Positions 33,548 to 42,444 of a DNA stretch of 64,000 nt are shown here, piece after piece. Location: the NCBI RefSeq assembly GCF_004123195.1, contig NZ_SDLI01000006.1, positions 62,001-126,000 on the forward strand, read 5' to 3'. The notes under the pieces are model-generated. The model did not search any database. It was not told the DNA's origin and was given only the letters and a program-made list of their open reading frames with translations. Source of the stretch: Ammoniphilus sp. CFH 90114. GTDB taxonomy: Bacteria; Bacillota; Bacilli; Aneurinibacillales; RAOX-1. The position numbers were made by a program, and so were the translations under genes. Position 1 is the first letter of the stretch; each line of letters begins with the position of its first letter.

Positions 33548-34375
33548 TTATCCCACTCTCCTCTTTGTTTCCTTATACCCATAGGTTAATGCATTAATTT
33601 CCCCGCCTGTTAAGATAATCAGAGCGCATAAGTAAAACCACAGCAATAAGACAATGACTCCACCTAGACTTCCATAGGTAGCGGAGTAATTTCCGAAATT
33701 GTTTACGTAATAAGAGAAACCAAGGGAGGCTACTTGCCAGCCAATCGCCGCTATTACCGCCCCAGGAAGTACTTCCTTACAAGTTAAGCAGGTGTTAGGA
33801 GCGAAGTAATAAATCCCGATAAATACGATCATAACAATGATGAAGTTAATAATCCAGCGCAAGACGTGCCATAGGTTGATCTTTTCCTCCGGGATCGCTA
33901 ATGTGGCATGCATCCAATCCCCAATGGCATGTCCGAAGACGCTTAGTACTAAAGCAGATACGACAACCAATAGAAGACTAATGGTCAGCATAATCGATAA
34001 CAGTCGAGAATGAATAAAGCTCTTGCGATCCGGTAATCCATATGCTTTATTCACAGCTTTTACAATAGCATCCATGGCAGCAGAAGCAGTAAATAAACTA
34101 AATAAAATACCGAAGGATAAGGCCCCTCCTCTTCGTACATCAAGAATGGATCGCAGATGGACTTCCATACCACTAGAGACCCCTTCCGGGATATATTGTT
34201 GAAGAACTTCAATAACTTCCTCAGCGGTTATCGGCAAAAAGGCTAATAGGCTTAAGGTGAAAAGAAGAAATGGAAATAACGAGAGTAGAAAGTAGTAGGC
34301 ACATTGAGCGGATAATCCAAGTATATCATCTTTCTCAAAGTGTACCCATAACTCTTTTAGGATTCGGGTAACCAC
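33548..34375 (-). CDS. YihY/BrkB-family inner membrane protein
   Basis: 275 residues from GTG 34375 (GGGGG upstream). Six membrane segments and the family pattern DDILGLSAQCAYYFLLSLFPFLLF, SFGILFSLFTASAAMDAIVKAVNKAYGLPD and GSLGGVIVLLLWFYLCALIILTGGEIN match the YihY family (B. subtilis YfkH). It was once thought to be RNase BN, which is no longer accepted. The function is unknown. Confidence 0.88.
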   Translation of the reverse strand: MVTRILKELWVHFEKDDILGLSAQCAYYFLLSLFPFLLFTLSLLAFLPITAEEVIEVLQQYIPEGVSSGMEVHLRSILDVRRGGALSFGILFSLFTASAAMDAIVKAVNKAYGLPDRKSFIHSRLLSIMLTISLLLVVVSALVLSVFGHAIGDWMHATLAIPEEKINLWHVLRWIINFIIVMIVFIGIYYFAPNTCLTCKEVLPGAVIAAIGWQVASLGFSYYVNNFGNYSATYGSLGGVIVLLLWFYLCALIILTGGEINALTYGYKETKRRVG

Positions 34376-34473
34376 CTAAAAGAACCCCCTTTTATAAAAA
34401 ATACACATTCTTATGTAACTTATATTGTACCTCTTTCGTCTATATTGTATCACGATCCTTGGAGGGGGTAAGT

Positions 34474-35037
34474 ATGAGTTTCTTTCGAGAGGGATTGAGC
34501 TGGGCCAAGGCACTCGGAGTCGCGGCCGGTATCTCCATAGCGTTAAATGTATTTGTTTTCCAACCAACCAAAGTGTCGGGTGTATCTATGGAACCAACAC
34601 TTGAGGATAATCAGAAGGTATTCATCTCTAAAGTAGGACATACCTTCAATGAACCACCAGATTATGGTGATATTGTGATTGTAGACAGCCGAATTGACCG
34701 TCAACGGACGCTGATGGATGATATTCAAGATCACTTTATTGTGGATCTGTTGACTCGGGGCTCATCAGACGAAGGACGTCATGTTTGGATTAAACGAATT
34801 ATAGGTAAGCCGGGTGACATATTAGAGTTTAAGGAAAACGGCGTCGTTGTCCGTAACGGTATCCCTTTAGAGGAACCCTACATAAAGGAAATGATGACTT
34901 ATCATTCCGATGATATGATCGTGGTGCCTGAAGGACATGTGTTCGTCATGGGAGACAATCGTAATCATAGTAATGACAGCCGATTTATTGGAAGTATTCC
35001 TCTGAGCAATGTATTAGGCAAGATGATGTTTCAGTAA
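34474..35037 (+). CDS. lepB: Type I signal peptidase
   Basis: 187 residues from ATG 34474; GGAGGGGG is ideally spaced, and a TTG five codons upstream overlaps that site. One N-terminal membrane anchor (about 12-31) is followed by the catalytic domain outside the membrane. S38 in SGVSMEPTL is the nucleophile and K107 in HVWIKRIIGKPGD the general base; VMGDNRNHSNDSR is box E. It removes signal peptides from Sec-exported proteins, such as several in this window. It is SipS-like, one of the Gram-positive single-anchor kind. Confidence 0.93.
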   Translation: MSFFREGLSWAKALGVAAGISIALNVFVFQPTKVSGVSMEPTLEDNQKVFISKVGHTFNEPPDYGDIVIVDSRIDRQRTLMDDIQDHFIVDLLTRGSSDEGRHVWIKRIIGKPGDILEFKENGVVVRNGIPLEEPYIKEMMTYHSDDMIVVPEGHVFVMGDNRNHSNDSRFIGSIPLSNVLGKMMFQ

Positions 35038-35040
35038 CTC

Positions 35041-35092
35041 AAAAACCCCCCTTAAGAAAACATGAGCCTTCATGATTTCCCTAAAGGGGGTT
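35041..35092 (-). terminator. Terminator of the SRP RNA gene
   Basis: On the minus strand AACCCCCTTTA pairs with TTAAGGGGGGTT across a GAAATCATG...CATGTTTTC inner helix, followed by TTTTGAG. It also lies downstream of lepB and may act both ways. Confidence 0.75.
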
Positions 35093-35108
35093 GATTTATA
35101 ATTATGTA

Positions 35109-35385
35109 ATACCGTGCGCTTATACCTTCGAAATCGTTCATCCAGACGGAATGTATTTCCCTTGCTCCGACCCGTCTCCTCTGCACACAGAGCACATCTC
35201 TCTTATGGCTGCTTCCTTCCGGACCTGACCCGTTCAAGAGCGTCTTTGTTGCAAAGGTGCTGCGATCTTCATCACAAGTTCCATACCCCAGGCTCCACAT
35301 GACCGTCCCTCAGGTAAAGCATCAACCCTGCTATAGCGGATTGCAGGTGACAAGGAACCGCTACCTCCCCGTTTCAGCACGGTAT
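35109..35385 (-). ncRNA. ffs: Signal recognition particle RNA (large Bacillus-type scRNA)
   Basis: 277 bases on the minus strand. The SRP domain-IV hairpin TCCGGAAGGAAGCAGC is at 35208-35224, flanked by GGTCA. The 5' part (GGGGAGGTAGCGGTTCC..., CCTGCAATCCGCTATAGCAGGG) is the Alu-domain portion found in B. subtilis scRNA, with GAGCCTGGGG-like middle helices. The ends pair over nine bases: ATACCGTGC (35377-35385 on the minus strand) with GCACGGTAT (35109-35117), which sets the boundaries. The RNA binds Ffh and, through its Alu domain, HU-like protein in Bacillus. Short open frames inside this region are not genes. Confidence 0.95.
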
Positions 35386-35462
35386 TTGTTACAAGAATTA
35401 ATTTATCACAATTAGCGGTAGTCTTCATTAGGAGATGAATGGTTCAAATGGAAACGGGATTA

Positions 35463-36380
35463 CTACTTACGATTGTTGGTTAGAGCAGCGGCGATTTGGG
35501 CACCGACTTCCGCATTGTGTTTTACTAACGCAATATTGGCTTCAAGGCTTGTTCCTTGTGTTAATTCTTTAATCTTGCCGAGCAAGAACGGAGTGACAGA
35601 CTTTCCTTTAATCAGATGAGATTTGGCTTCTTCTAATGCTTTTTGGATAATATGTTCGATTTCATCTTCTTTCAAGGCATGGCTTTCTGGAACAGGGTTT
35701 GCAATGACAAGGCCGCCCTTTAATCCAAGATCCCATTTGGTTCGAATTAACTCAGCCACTTGCTCAGCCTCATCCAAACGATAATCTACACCAAAACCGC
35801 TAGTTCTAGAATAAAACGCTGGGAATTCATCCGTTTTGTAGCCAACAACCGGCACTCCCCAGGTTTCGAGATATTCCAGTGTCTTCTCAATATCAAGAAT
35901 AGATTTAACCCCCGCACAGACAACCGCAACATCCGTTTGAGCAAGCTCTGTGAGATCAGCTGAGATGTCCATTGTCTGCTCAGCTTCACGGTGAACTCCG
36001 CCGATGCCTCCTGTAACAAAAACTTCAATGCCGGCTAATTTCGCACTAATCATGGTGGCTGCAACGGTCGTAGCTCCATGTTTTTTCTTAGAAACAATAT
36101 AAGGGAAATCTCTGCGACTTACCTTTGAAATCTCTTTATTCGTACCAAAAAATTCAAGTTCTTGATCCGTTAATCCAATTTTAATTTTCCCATCCATGAT
36201 CCCAATGGTTGCGGGTACTGCTCCGTTCTTGCGGATAATCTCCTCCACTTCCTTGGCTGTTTCTACATTTTGTGGATAAGGCATGCCATGGGAAATGATG
36301 GTGGATTCTAGTGCGACTATAGGCAATCCTTTCTCTTTCGCTTCTCTTACTTCAGGTGAAAAATCAAGCCATTGATTCAT
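35463..36380 (-). CDS. psuG: Pseudouridine-5'-phosphate glycosidase
   Basis: 305 residues from ATG 36380 (AAAGGAG seven bases upstream; an ATG two codons earlier is too close). The sequence [69 protein letters not shown] and [13 protein letters not shown] is that of PsuG, a manganese enzyme splitting pseudouridine 5'-phosphate to uracil and ribose 5-phosphate. It overlaps the end of the kinase gene by 17 bases, so the two are translationally coupled. Cytoplasmic, nucleoside salvage. Confidence 0.94.
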   Translation of the reverse strand: MNQWLDFSPEVREAKEKGLPIVALESTIISHGMPYPQNVETAKEVEEIIRKNGAVPATIGIMDGKIKIGLTDQELEFFGTNKEISKVSRRDFPYIVSKKKHGATTVAATMISAKLAGIEVFVTGGIGGVHREAEQTMDISADLTELAQTDVAVVCAGVKSILDIEKTLEYLETWGVPVVGYKTDEFPAFYSRTSGFGVDYRLDEAEQVAELIRTKWDLGLKGGLVIANPVPESHALKEDEIEHIIQKALEEAKSHLIKGKSVTPFLLGKIKELTQGTSLEANIALVKHNAEVGAQIAAALTNNRK

Positions 36381-37479
36381 GTTCATTCTCCTTTGTTTGG
36401 GTAGTTATCATTTTTTTAATTTGCTCCGCTGACAAAGCAGCGACGGTTTGATGGGTCTGTAGGGTGAAGTGAGCGCAAGCCATCCCGAGTCGGCAGGCCG
36501 TTTCCAGTGATTCGCCTTCTGTTAATCCAAACAGGACACCGGCTACCAATGAGTCACCTGCTCCTGTAACGTCGACTACACGAATGATTTCTGCAGGGAT
36601 GTGACCACTTTCCGCGTGATCCATCCAGCATATTCCTTCTTGACCGAGTGTCAGGACGATCCTCTGCACTCCTTGTTGCATGAGTTTTTTACAAGCAGAA
36701 AAAGCAAGGTTCAGATCCTCAATTTTTTGCTGGGTTAAGGCCTCCGCCTCATCCCGATTTAAGATCAGCAAGTTAATTCCGCTTAAGTTATCTAATAACT
36801 TTTTGGCTTTAAATGCGGAAACGGGGTTAATACATAAGGGAATGGCTTCATCGCTGCAGCGGTGAATCAGATGGACAAGAAGTTCCCTTGGCATATTGGT
36901 GTCGGCAAAAATCATGCGAGAAGAAGCGATATATGGCCATCTCGCCGTAATCATGTCTAGGGATAAATCATCATAGATTTCCATATCCGCAAGGGCAAGC
37001 ACCATCTCTCCTTGATGATCAAGGACAGCCGTATAGGTTCCCGTTCTTTTCTTTTGGATTACATAAGAATTTGTTATGTCAACTCCACGTTCCTTTGTCG
37101 TTGATAACAACCACTGGCCTTCTTGGTCATCTCCTATAAAAGATAATAAAGAAGTGGGACAACCTAGCCTGCTAAGGTTCTCTGCCACATTGCGAGCGAC
37201 TCCCCCGCAGGACTGTTCCATCTTAACGGGATTCGAAGTGTGGTATTGAATTCTCTCGAAACTTGTAGCCTTCCTGTCCACATTAGCGCCACCAATACAT
37301 GTAATCCTTAACTCTTCAGGTAGTACGTAGGCTCTCCCCATAATTTTCCCTTTCTTAACAAGCTGAGAGATATAACCCGCTATAGCAGATCGGGAGAGCC
37401 CTAGTTTTTGTGCTAGTTCGTTCTGTGTGATATAAGGGTTTTCTTTAATCCAATGCAAGATTGCTTCTTCTTTATCCAC
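36364..37479 (-). CDS. psuK: Pseudouridine kinase with N-terminal winged HTH (PfkB family)
   Basis: About 371 residues from GTG 37479, preferred because GAGGTG lies seven bases upstream, while the in-frame ATG at 37503 falls inside the operator-like palindrome. Residues 1-50 are a winged HTH ([43 protein letters not shown]). The rest is a PfkB sugar kinase: [28 protein letters not shown], and the anion-hole motif [12 protein letters not shown] near residue 300. With psuG downstream it phosphorylates pseudouridine. The HTH fused to the kinase suggests it represses its own operon, sensing substrate directly; this is inference. Confidence 0.9.
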   Translation of the reverse strand: MDKEEAILHWIKENPYITQNELAQKLGLSRSAIAGYISQLVKKGKIMGRAYVLPEELRITCIGGANVDRKATSFERIQYHTSNPVKMEQSCGGVARNVAENLSRLGCPTSLLSFIGDDQEGQWLLSTTKERGVDITNSYVIQKKRTGTYTAVLDHQGEMVLALADMEIYDDLSLDMITARWPYIASSRMIFADTNMPRELLVHLIHRCSDEAIPLCINPVSAFKAKKLLDNLSGINLLILNRDEAEALTQQKIEDLNLAFSACKKLMQQGVQRIVLTLGQEGICWMDHAESGHIPAEIIRVVDVTGAGDSLVAGVLFGLTEGESLETACRLGMACAHFTLQTHQTVAALSAEQIKKMITTQTKENEHESMA

Positions 37480-37499
37480 TTGCATCACCTCATTAATAG

Positions 37500-37540
37500 A
37501 CATATGTTTAGATTATAAACATATGTTTAATGTGCCGCAA
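37500..37540 (-). promoter_or_regulatory. psuKG promoter with two palindromic operators
   Basis: On the minus strand TTGCGG (37535-37540), 17-bp spacer and TATAAT (37512-37517). AAACATATGTTT (37518-37529) fills the spacer next to the -10 and AAACATATGTCT (37498-37509) follows it, centred 20 bp apart. A dimeric repressor bound to both would cover the -10. Confidence 0.7.
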
Positions 37541-37576
37541 CCTTATTGTATTTTAGGTTCCCCATTTCTCTGTAAA

Positions 37577-37610
37577 AGAAAAAAGAGCTAGCTCAAAACG
37601 TTGAGCTAAG
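37577..37610 (-). terminator. Terminator of the yitT-HTH unit
   Basis: On the minus strand TTAGCTCAA pairs with TTGAGCTAG around CGTT, then CTCTTTTTTCTTTT. Confidence 0.78.
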
Positions 37611-37616
37611 CCCTCC

Positions 37617-37847
37617 TTAGTCTTCATCTTTGTAATCTATATCTTCGGGAATGGCTTCATGTGCCTCTTCCTCAAGGGATTTTTTGAGTTTTTCCATCTG
37701 TTCTAGATGGTGATTGAATTGCTCTTTGTTAATGAGGTACTGTTCGCCGTCAAATAATGCACGAATACGCTTCTCCTGAATGAATTGGCGAATTATTTCT
37801 TCAGGTAGATTCAGATACTCCGCGGTTTCTTTAATTGTTAGATACAT
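37617..37847 (-). CDS. Excisionase-type HTH protein
   Basis: 76 residues. The first 50, YLTIKETAEYLNLPEEIIRQFIQEKRIRALFDGEQYLINKEQF, form a MerR/excisionase-like HTH (HTH_17) as in DNA-binding proteins; the rest is an acidic helix ending in DIDYKDED. It begins 12 bases after the YitT gene and is thus its operon partner. In Bacillales this kind of small HTH is frequent and need not be linked to phage. Its target is unknown. Confidence 0.75.
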   Translation of the reverse strand: MYLTIKETAEYLNLPEEIIRQFIQEKRIRALFDGEQYLINKEQFNHHLEQMEKLKKSLEEEAHEAIPEDIDYKDED

Positions 37848-37859
37848 TGGGTATGCCCC

Positions 37860-38717
37860 CTAAATGGATGTGCTAGCCTTCCCTTTTCTGAAGTGTCCAA
37901 GAACTTCATCGGTTGTATTAATGGTAATGAAGGCATCAGGATCAATTTGAAACACGAGTCTCTTTAATTCAGCAATTTCAAATCGTGTCATGACACACAT
38001 AATGATTTTGGTTTCTTGATTTGTATAGGCACCGCTTCCGTCAAGATAAGTAACGCCACGATTGAGCTTGCTCCAGATCTGATCTGTAATGACACGAGAT
38101 TGAGGGGAAATGATCATAACGGTCTTCTTACTCTGGACGGATTGCAGCCCATCAATCACTTTGCTTGAGACGAAAATGGTGATTAATGTATACATTGTTT
38201 GTTCCACACTGTAGATAAATGTAGACATCAGAATAACTATACCATTGAGGACTAAACTAACTTGGCCTACAGATAAACCGTATCGCTTATTCAACAAGAC
38301 AGCGACAATATCCATCCCTCCGCCTGATCCTCCAATGCGAAGCCAGAGAACAACCCCTAATCCTAGCATGATTCCACCATATATCGAGGCCAGCATAGGA
38401 TCTTGCGTAACAAAATAAGGCTTTAATGGTAGGTAATCTATAAATACGGATAAAACGAGGACGGCTATACCACTGTAGACAATGAAGCGTTTGCCAAGCT
38501 CTTTATACGCCCAAATAAAGATAGGGATGTTGAAGAGAAAGTATAAGAGACCTACTCCCCATCCCGTAAAATAATTAATTACAATTGTAATACCTGTTAA
38601 TCCCCCACTCAAAATATTATTGGGGATAATAAGATAATTAAAAGCTAAGGCCGTAACCAAGGATGCCAGTAAATTAACAATCAGGTGAAAGACAAAGATT
38701 AGGGACTTTTTTTGCAA
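37860..38717 (-). CDS. YitT family membrane protein (DUF161 + DUF2179)
   Basis: 285 residues from TTG 38717 (GAGGTG six bases upstream; a GTG three codons earlier would lie inside that site). Five or six membrane segments in the first 190 residues carry the DUF161 repeats (YLIIPNNILSGGLTGITIVINY and GGSGGGMDIVAVLLNKRYGLSVGQ), followed by a cytoplasmic DUF2179 domain (KKTVMIISPQSRVITDQIW..., RFEIAELKRLVFQIDPDAFI). The family is widespread and its role not settled; the C-terminal domain is PII-like in fold. Confidence 0.87.
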   Translation of the reverse strand: MQKKSLIFVFHLIVNLLASLVTALAFNYLIIPNNILSGGLTGITIVINYFTGWGVGLLYFLFNIPIFIWAYKELGKRFIVYSGIAVLVLSVFIDYLPLKPYFVTQDPMLASIYGGIMLGLGVVLWLRIGGSGGGMDIVAVLLNKRYGLSVGQVSLVLNGIVILMSTFIYSVEQTMYTLITIFVSSKVIDGLQSVQSKKTVMIISPQSRVITDQIWSKLNRGVTYLDGSGAYTNQETKIIMCVMTRFEIAELKRLVFQIDPDAFITINTTDEVLGHFRKGKASTSI

Positions 38718-38859
38718 TACGAGCACCTCACAGATCTATCAGATATTGTGCCTATATGGTACAAGTTTCTAAGGAAATCGTCTAGTACGAATTTGTTTCG
38801 TTTTCTAATTAAGTATGCCATACTACTCTTAGTTATGGATAAAAACGAGGTTTAGCAAA

Positions 38860-39954
38860 ATGAAAGAAGAAGCACGGATCATACTCATGGCGGACATGAA
38901 TGCTTTTTTTGCAAGTTGCCATCAAAGTATCAACCCTACTCTCAGAAATAAGCCCATTATTGTAGGTGGATCTCTTACGGATAAAAGAAAGGGACTCGTG
39001 ATCGCATGTAGCTATGAAGCGAAGAGAAAAGGGGTCTACACGACTCAATCTGTATATCAAGCACGCAAGTGTTGCCCAGATGCTATCTTTGTTCAGCGGG
39101 ATCATAGTCTATATCACAGCATCTCAAGTAAAATAATGGAGTTTCTTCGTTTGATTGGTCCTACAGAGGTTGCTTCTATTGATGAAGCTTACATTGATAT
39201 TACGGAGCGCTCAAGTAACGGTCCTCACCCTATCGTAATAGCACGTTATATTCAAGAAAAATTATGGGAGAAAATCCATATTCCATGTTCCATCGGTATT
39301 GGACCGAATAAAATTATCTCAAAAATGGCCTCCGAAGTTAAAAAAACCCAAGGAATTGTTCAGATGGGGGTTAAACAATTTATGACGTATTATCATCCAC
39401 GACCATTAAACGAGTTGTATGGCTGCGGAGCTGCAACGGAGGAAAGACTAGCGAAGAACGGGATGAAGACGATTGGAGACTTAGCTAAGGCCGATCTGTT
39501 GGTGCTAAGAGCCTTATTGGGTAAGCGTGGGGAGTTATTGCATCAATATGCTAATGGACGGTCATCGAGTGCAGTGGATGAGGAGCGAGAGAAAGGGGAT
39601 AAAACGATCGGGAAGGAAACGACATTCAACGAAGATACCGCCGATTCAAATATTATCCTTGGTATCGCAAAACAGATGGTTCAGCGTCTGAGCGGTCGCC
39701 TCCAGGAAAAAAATAAAAAAGCACGAACCGTATCCATCGTTTATAAGACGGAGCGTATCGGAAGATCTTACACCAAGAGTTTAACTTTATCAGCTCCGAC
39801 CCATGACGCCAGCCTTATCCTTCAAGCGGCAAGAACACTCTATCTGGATCATCTTAATGAGACGCCTATACGCTTGTTCGGCATTCGGCTGTCGAATTTA
39901 GATGACACTCAATATGACCAATTATCTTTGCTTGATTTAGATCTTAAGTACTAA
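38860..39954 (+). CDS. dinB: DNA polymerase IV
   Basis: 364 residues, start ATG with GAGG at eight bases. The Y-family catalytic motifs are LMADMNAFFASC (N-terminus) and VASIDEAYIDIT (about 103-114); CSIGIGPNKIISKMASEVKKTQG and GCGAATEERLAKNGMKTIGDLA follow, then the little-finger domain. It ends LSLLDLDLKY, resembling a beta-clamp-binding QLSLFDL motif. This is the DinB type and distinct from the UvrX-like enzyme at 22632. I find no LexA box that meets the consensus before it. Confidence 0.92.
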   Translation: MKEEARIILMADMNAFFASCHQSINPTLRNKPIIVGGSLTDKRKGLVIACSYEAKRKGVYTTQSVYQARKCCPDAIFVQRDHSLYHSISSKIMEFLRLIGPTEVASIDEAYIDITERSSNGPHPIVIARYIQEKLWEKIHIPCSIGIGPNKIISKMASEVKKTQGIVQMGVKQFMTYYHPRPLNELYGCGAATEERLAKNGMKTIGDLAKADLLVLRALLGKRGELLHQYANGRSSSAVDEEREKGDKTIGKETTFNEDTADSNIILGIAKQMVQRLSGRLQEKNKKARTVSIVYKTERIGRSYTKSLTLSAPTHDASLILQAARTLYLDHLNETPIRLFGIRLSNLDDTQYDQLSLLDLDLKY

Positions 39955-39960
39955 TTAATG

Positions 39961-40001
39961 AACGCCCTCAGACTCTTAGTTATACTAGAGTTGAGGGCGT
40001 T
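39961..40001 (+). terminator. Stable hairpin behind dinB
   Basis: AACGCCCTC pairs with GAGGGCGTT, extended by GACTC/GAGTT. No T-run follows at once, so the efficiency is uncertain. Confidence 0.5.
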
Positions 40002-40347
40002 CGCGATTCATCTTCCGTGTTCATTTTTTTCCCTTTCTATTCATCAACATTCATTTTGTTCTTTTTATAGAGATTCGACCATCGCACCCCTCCTCTATAA
40101 GAATTGACTTCTGGAGTACCATCACCTCAGTTCTTATGTATTTCATTTCTGTTGTTCTTTGATGTAATTAGATTCTAACATAAGAGTACTGTTTTTGTAA
40201 AAGTCTGAATTAGGCAATTTTCTGTCTATTTTTGTAGTTATATCTTCCTATCTTGAGTTTTCTCGTTATATCTTCTTCTTTTTACATTTTTCGACATGGC
40301 GGAACAAAGGAAAAGCCCCTATCCTTATTGGAAGGAGCCAATCGTCT
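40002..40347. other. 346-base stretch with no supportable gene
   Basis: AT-rich. On the minus strand a strong ribosome site AGAGGAGGGG stands before ATG at about 40085, but the frame is only five codons (MVESL). An overlapping frame of 23 codons begins GTACTCC and has a poor site. At 40310-40338 an imperfect hairpin with TTTTCC could end the molybdopterin oxidoreductase transcript. I see no tRNA, repeat or conserved RNA here. Confidence 0.4.
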
Positions 40348-42426
40348 TTAGGATTTCCTAATTTCTACGGTAGTTGAGAAGAAAGTCGCCCCTCCACCCA
40401 TATCTGCTATCCGACTTGATGTAAGTTTATTGACAGCTTGCGATTTTTCTGGACTTTCCCACCATAAACCTTGACTTACGACAACGCCTGGCAGCATGTG
40501 ATCCACCACTTTAGCTGTTAATTGACACTCTCCTCGACCGTTCCATACCTGAACAAGATCACCATCTACAATACCACGACGGCTGGCATCCAGAGGGTGA
40601 ATTTGTAATAATGGTTCCTTCTCGATGGTTTGGAGCTTCTGGACATTAGAGAAGGTGGAATTCAAAAAATTGTGGTTGGGTGGTGTAATTAGCATTAAAG
40701 GATAGGAATCCGTCTCACTTGGTATACGCTCACCATCATAGCCTTCAATAAGCGGAATATAGGTAGGTAAAGCTGGCAGTCCGATGTTTTCCATAATGGA
40801 AGAATAGAGCTCAATTTTGCCTGTTGGTGTGGGAAGCTCTTGAAGAAAAGGCTTCTTATCTGGCAAGTTGACCTTCATCCAACCTTTTTCTTTTAGACCT
40901 TCTAATGTAATCCCGCTTAGATAAGGATTAGAAGGATAATCTAGTGCTTGTCGCACTAAATCCTCTTCACTCTCTTTGAATTCCTCTTCATGATAACCCA
41001 TAGCTTGAGCAAGTAATTGGAATAGTTCAAAGTTGGACTTACTTTCACCTAGCGGTGAAATAACCGGTTCTTGTAGCTGTATATAAGGATGCCAATAGGA
41101 CTTATATAAATCAGTATTTTCAAAGGAAGAAGTAGCTGGAAGGACAAGATCAGCGTACTTTGCTGTATCTGTAAGGAATAGATCATGTACAACTGTAAAC
41201 AAGTCTTCCCGTAATAGACCTTGTATGACTTGATTCGTATCGGGGGCTACGACCGCTGGATTCGTTCCATAAACAAATAGGGCTTTTATCGGCGGATCAT
41301 GGAGATCCAGTAACGCCGATCCTAACTGATTCATGTTGATGATTCGAGCGTTCGTATTGGTACGCAAGTTAGGACGGGCCAAGGCCTGTTGATTCAGACG
41401 AGCATACCATCCGTTACTTTTCGTCGCGCCTCCTCCCCACTTCGCCCATTGACCAGTAAGGGCTGGAAGACAGGCAATCGTTCGTACTGCCATACCGCCA
41501 TTGTCATGATGTTGAAGTCCGTTTCCGATTCTAATAAAGGTTGGGGAAATGGTTCCATATAATCGACTTAGCTCTATGATGTCTGAGGCAGGCACACCTG
41601 TAATCTGAGCCACTTTATTGGGGGTATATTCTTTGACATGCTCCCGAAGCTCAACGTATCCGTGTGTATATTTTGCAAGGAATGCCTCATCCACCATGAA
41701 TTCTTTAAACAGAACATGCATGATTCCTAAGGCCAAGGCGGCATCTGTGCCGGGAAGGATAGGAATAAACCAATCAGCCCATTTCCCGGTCTGATTTTTA
41801 TGAACATCAATCACGATGACCTTCGCACCATTCTTGCGGGCTTTTTCTGCTAGGATCATTTGGTGCATGTTCGTGCTGACTAGATTGGCGCCCCATACGA
41901 TGATAAGTTTAGAATCCACGGTTTCTTCAGGTTGCAGTCCTCCTGTTATCCCCATGGTATAACCAAAACCGACGTTGCCTGCGATACTGCAAATCGTCTG
42001 GTCGAGTTGGCTCGATCCTAACTTGTGGAAAAAACGGCGATCCATTCCGTCAGCATTGAGGAGACCCATATTCCCATAAAAGCTGTATGGAAGGATGGCT
42101 TCGGGTCCATCGGAAGCTATGATTCCCTTAAATCGTTGGGTGATCTCTTCCATGGCTTCACTCCAACTGATGGGTTCAAACTTACCCTCCCCTTTTTTTC
42201 CTACTCTTTTCATAGGATGCATGAGTCGTTCAGGGTGATAAATACGCTCCGTCATGTTCCTAACCTTATTACATATAGCACCTTGGGTAACCGGATGCTC
42301 AGGGTTTCCTGTTACCTTTACGATTTTTCCATTCTCCTTATAGACATGCAAGGCACATGTATCGGGACAATCTAACGGACATACAGATCTAAAAACTCCC
42401 TCTTGCTTTTCGATAAACCTAGTCAA
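40348..42426 (-). CDS. Molybdopterin oxidoreductase (YyaE-like, DMSO-reductase family)
   Basis: 692 residues from TTG 42426 (AGGAGG upstream). The N-terminal [4Fe-4S] cysteines are C16, C20, C24 and C52 (CPLDCPDTC...GAICNK). Further landmarks are SWSEAMEEI, the MGD-binding GANLVSTNMHQM and IVIDVHKNQTG, FVYGTNPAVVAPD, LVLPATSSFENTD and a C-terminal molydopterin dinucleotide domain near DGDLVQVWNGRGE. No Tat signal is seen, so it is cytoplasmic. No iron-sulfur or membrane subunit is nearby; it works alone, as YyaE in B. subtilis. The electron donor and substrate are unknown. It lies 18 bases behind a sensor kinase gene. Confidence 0.88.
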   Translation of the reverse strand: MTRFIEKQEGVFRSVCPLDCPDTCALHVYKENGKIVKVTGNPEHPVTQGAICNKVRNMTERIYHPERLMHPMKRVGKKGEGKFEPISWSEAMEEITQRFKGIIASDGPEAILPYSFYGNMGLLNADGMDRRFFHKLGSSQLDQTICSIAGNVGFGYTMGITGGLQPEETVDSKLIIVWGANLVSTNMHQMILAEKARKNGAKVIVIDVHKNQTGKWADWFIPILPGTDAALALGIMHVLFKEFMVDEAFLAKYTHGYVELREHVKEYTPNKVAQITGVPASDIIELSRLYGTISPTFIRIGNGLQHHDNGGMAVRTIACLPALTGQWAKWGGGATKSNGWYARLNQQALARPNLRTNTNARIINMNQLGSALLDLHDPPIKALFVYGTNPAVVAPDTNQVIQGLLREDLFTVVHDLFLTDTAKYADLVLPATSSFENTDLYKSYWHPYIQLQEPVISPLGESKSNFELFQLLAQAMGYHEEEFKESEEDLVRQALDYPSNPYLSGITLEGLKEKGWMKVNLPDKKPFLQELPTPTGKIELYSSIMENIGLPALPTYIPLIEGYDGERIPSETDSYPLMLITPPNHNFLNSTFSNVQKLQTIEKEPLLQIHPLDASRRGIVDGDLVQVWNGRGECQLTAKVVDHMLPGVVVSQGLWWESPEKSQAVNKLTSSRIADMGGGATFFSTTVEIRKS

Positions 42427-42444
42427 CTTGTATTTCCTCCTCTC

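Noticed and set aside
35070-35428. Open frames on both strands within 35.07-35.43 kb
   Set aside because: They overlap the SRP RNA, whose domain IV and paired ends are unmistakable; the frames lack ribosome sites.
37617-37847. Excisionase-like gene as a sign of a prophage or integrative element
   Set aside because: No integrase, attachment repeats or phage genes nearby; it pairs with the yitT gene instead.
38780-38812. Possible LexA box before dinB (CGAATTTGTTTCG)
   Set aside because: Spacing and half-sites do not fit GAAC-N4-GTTC.
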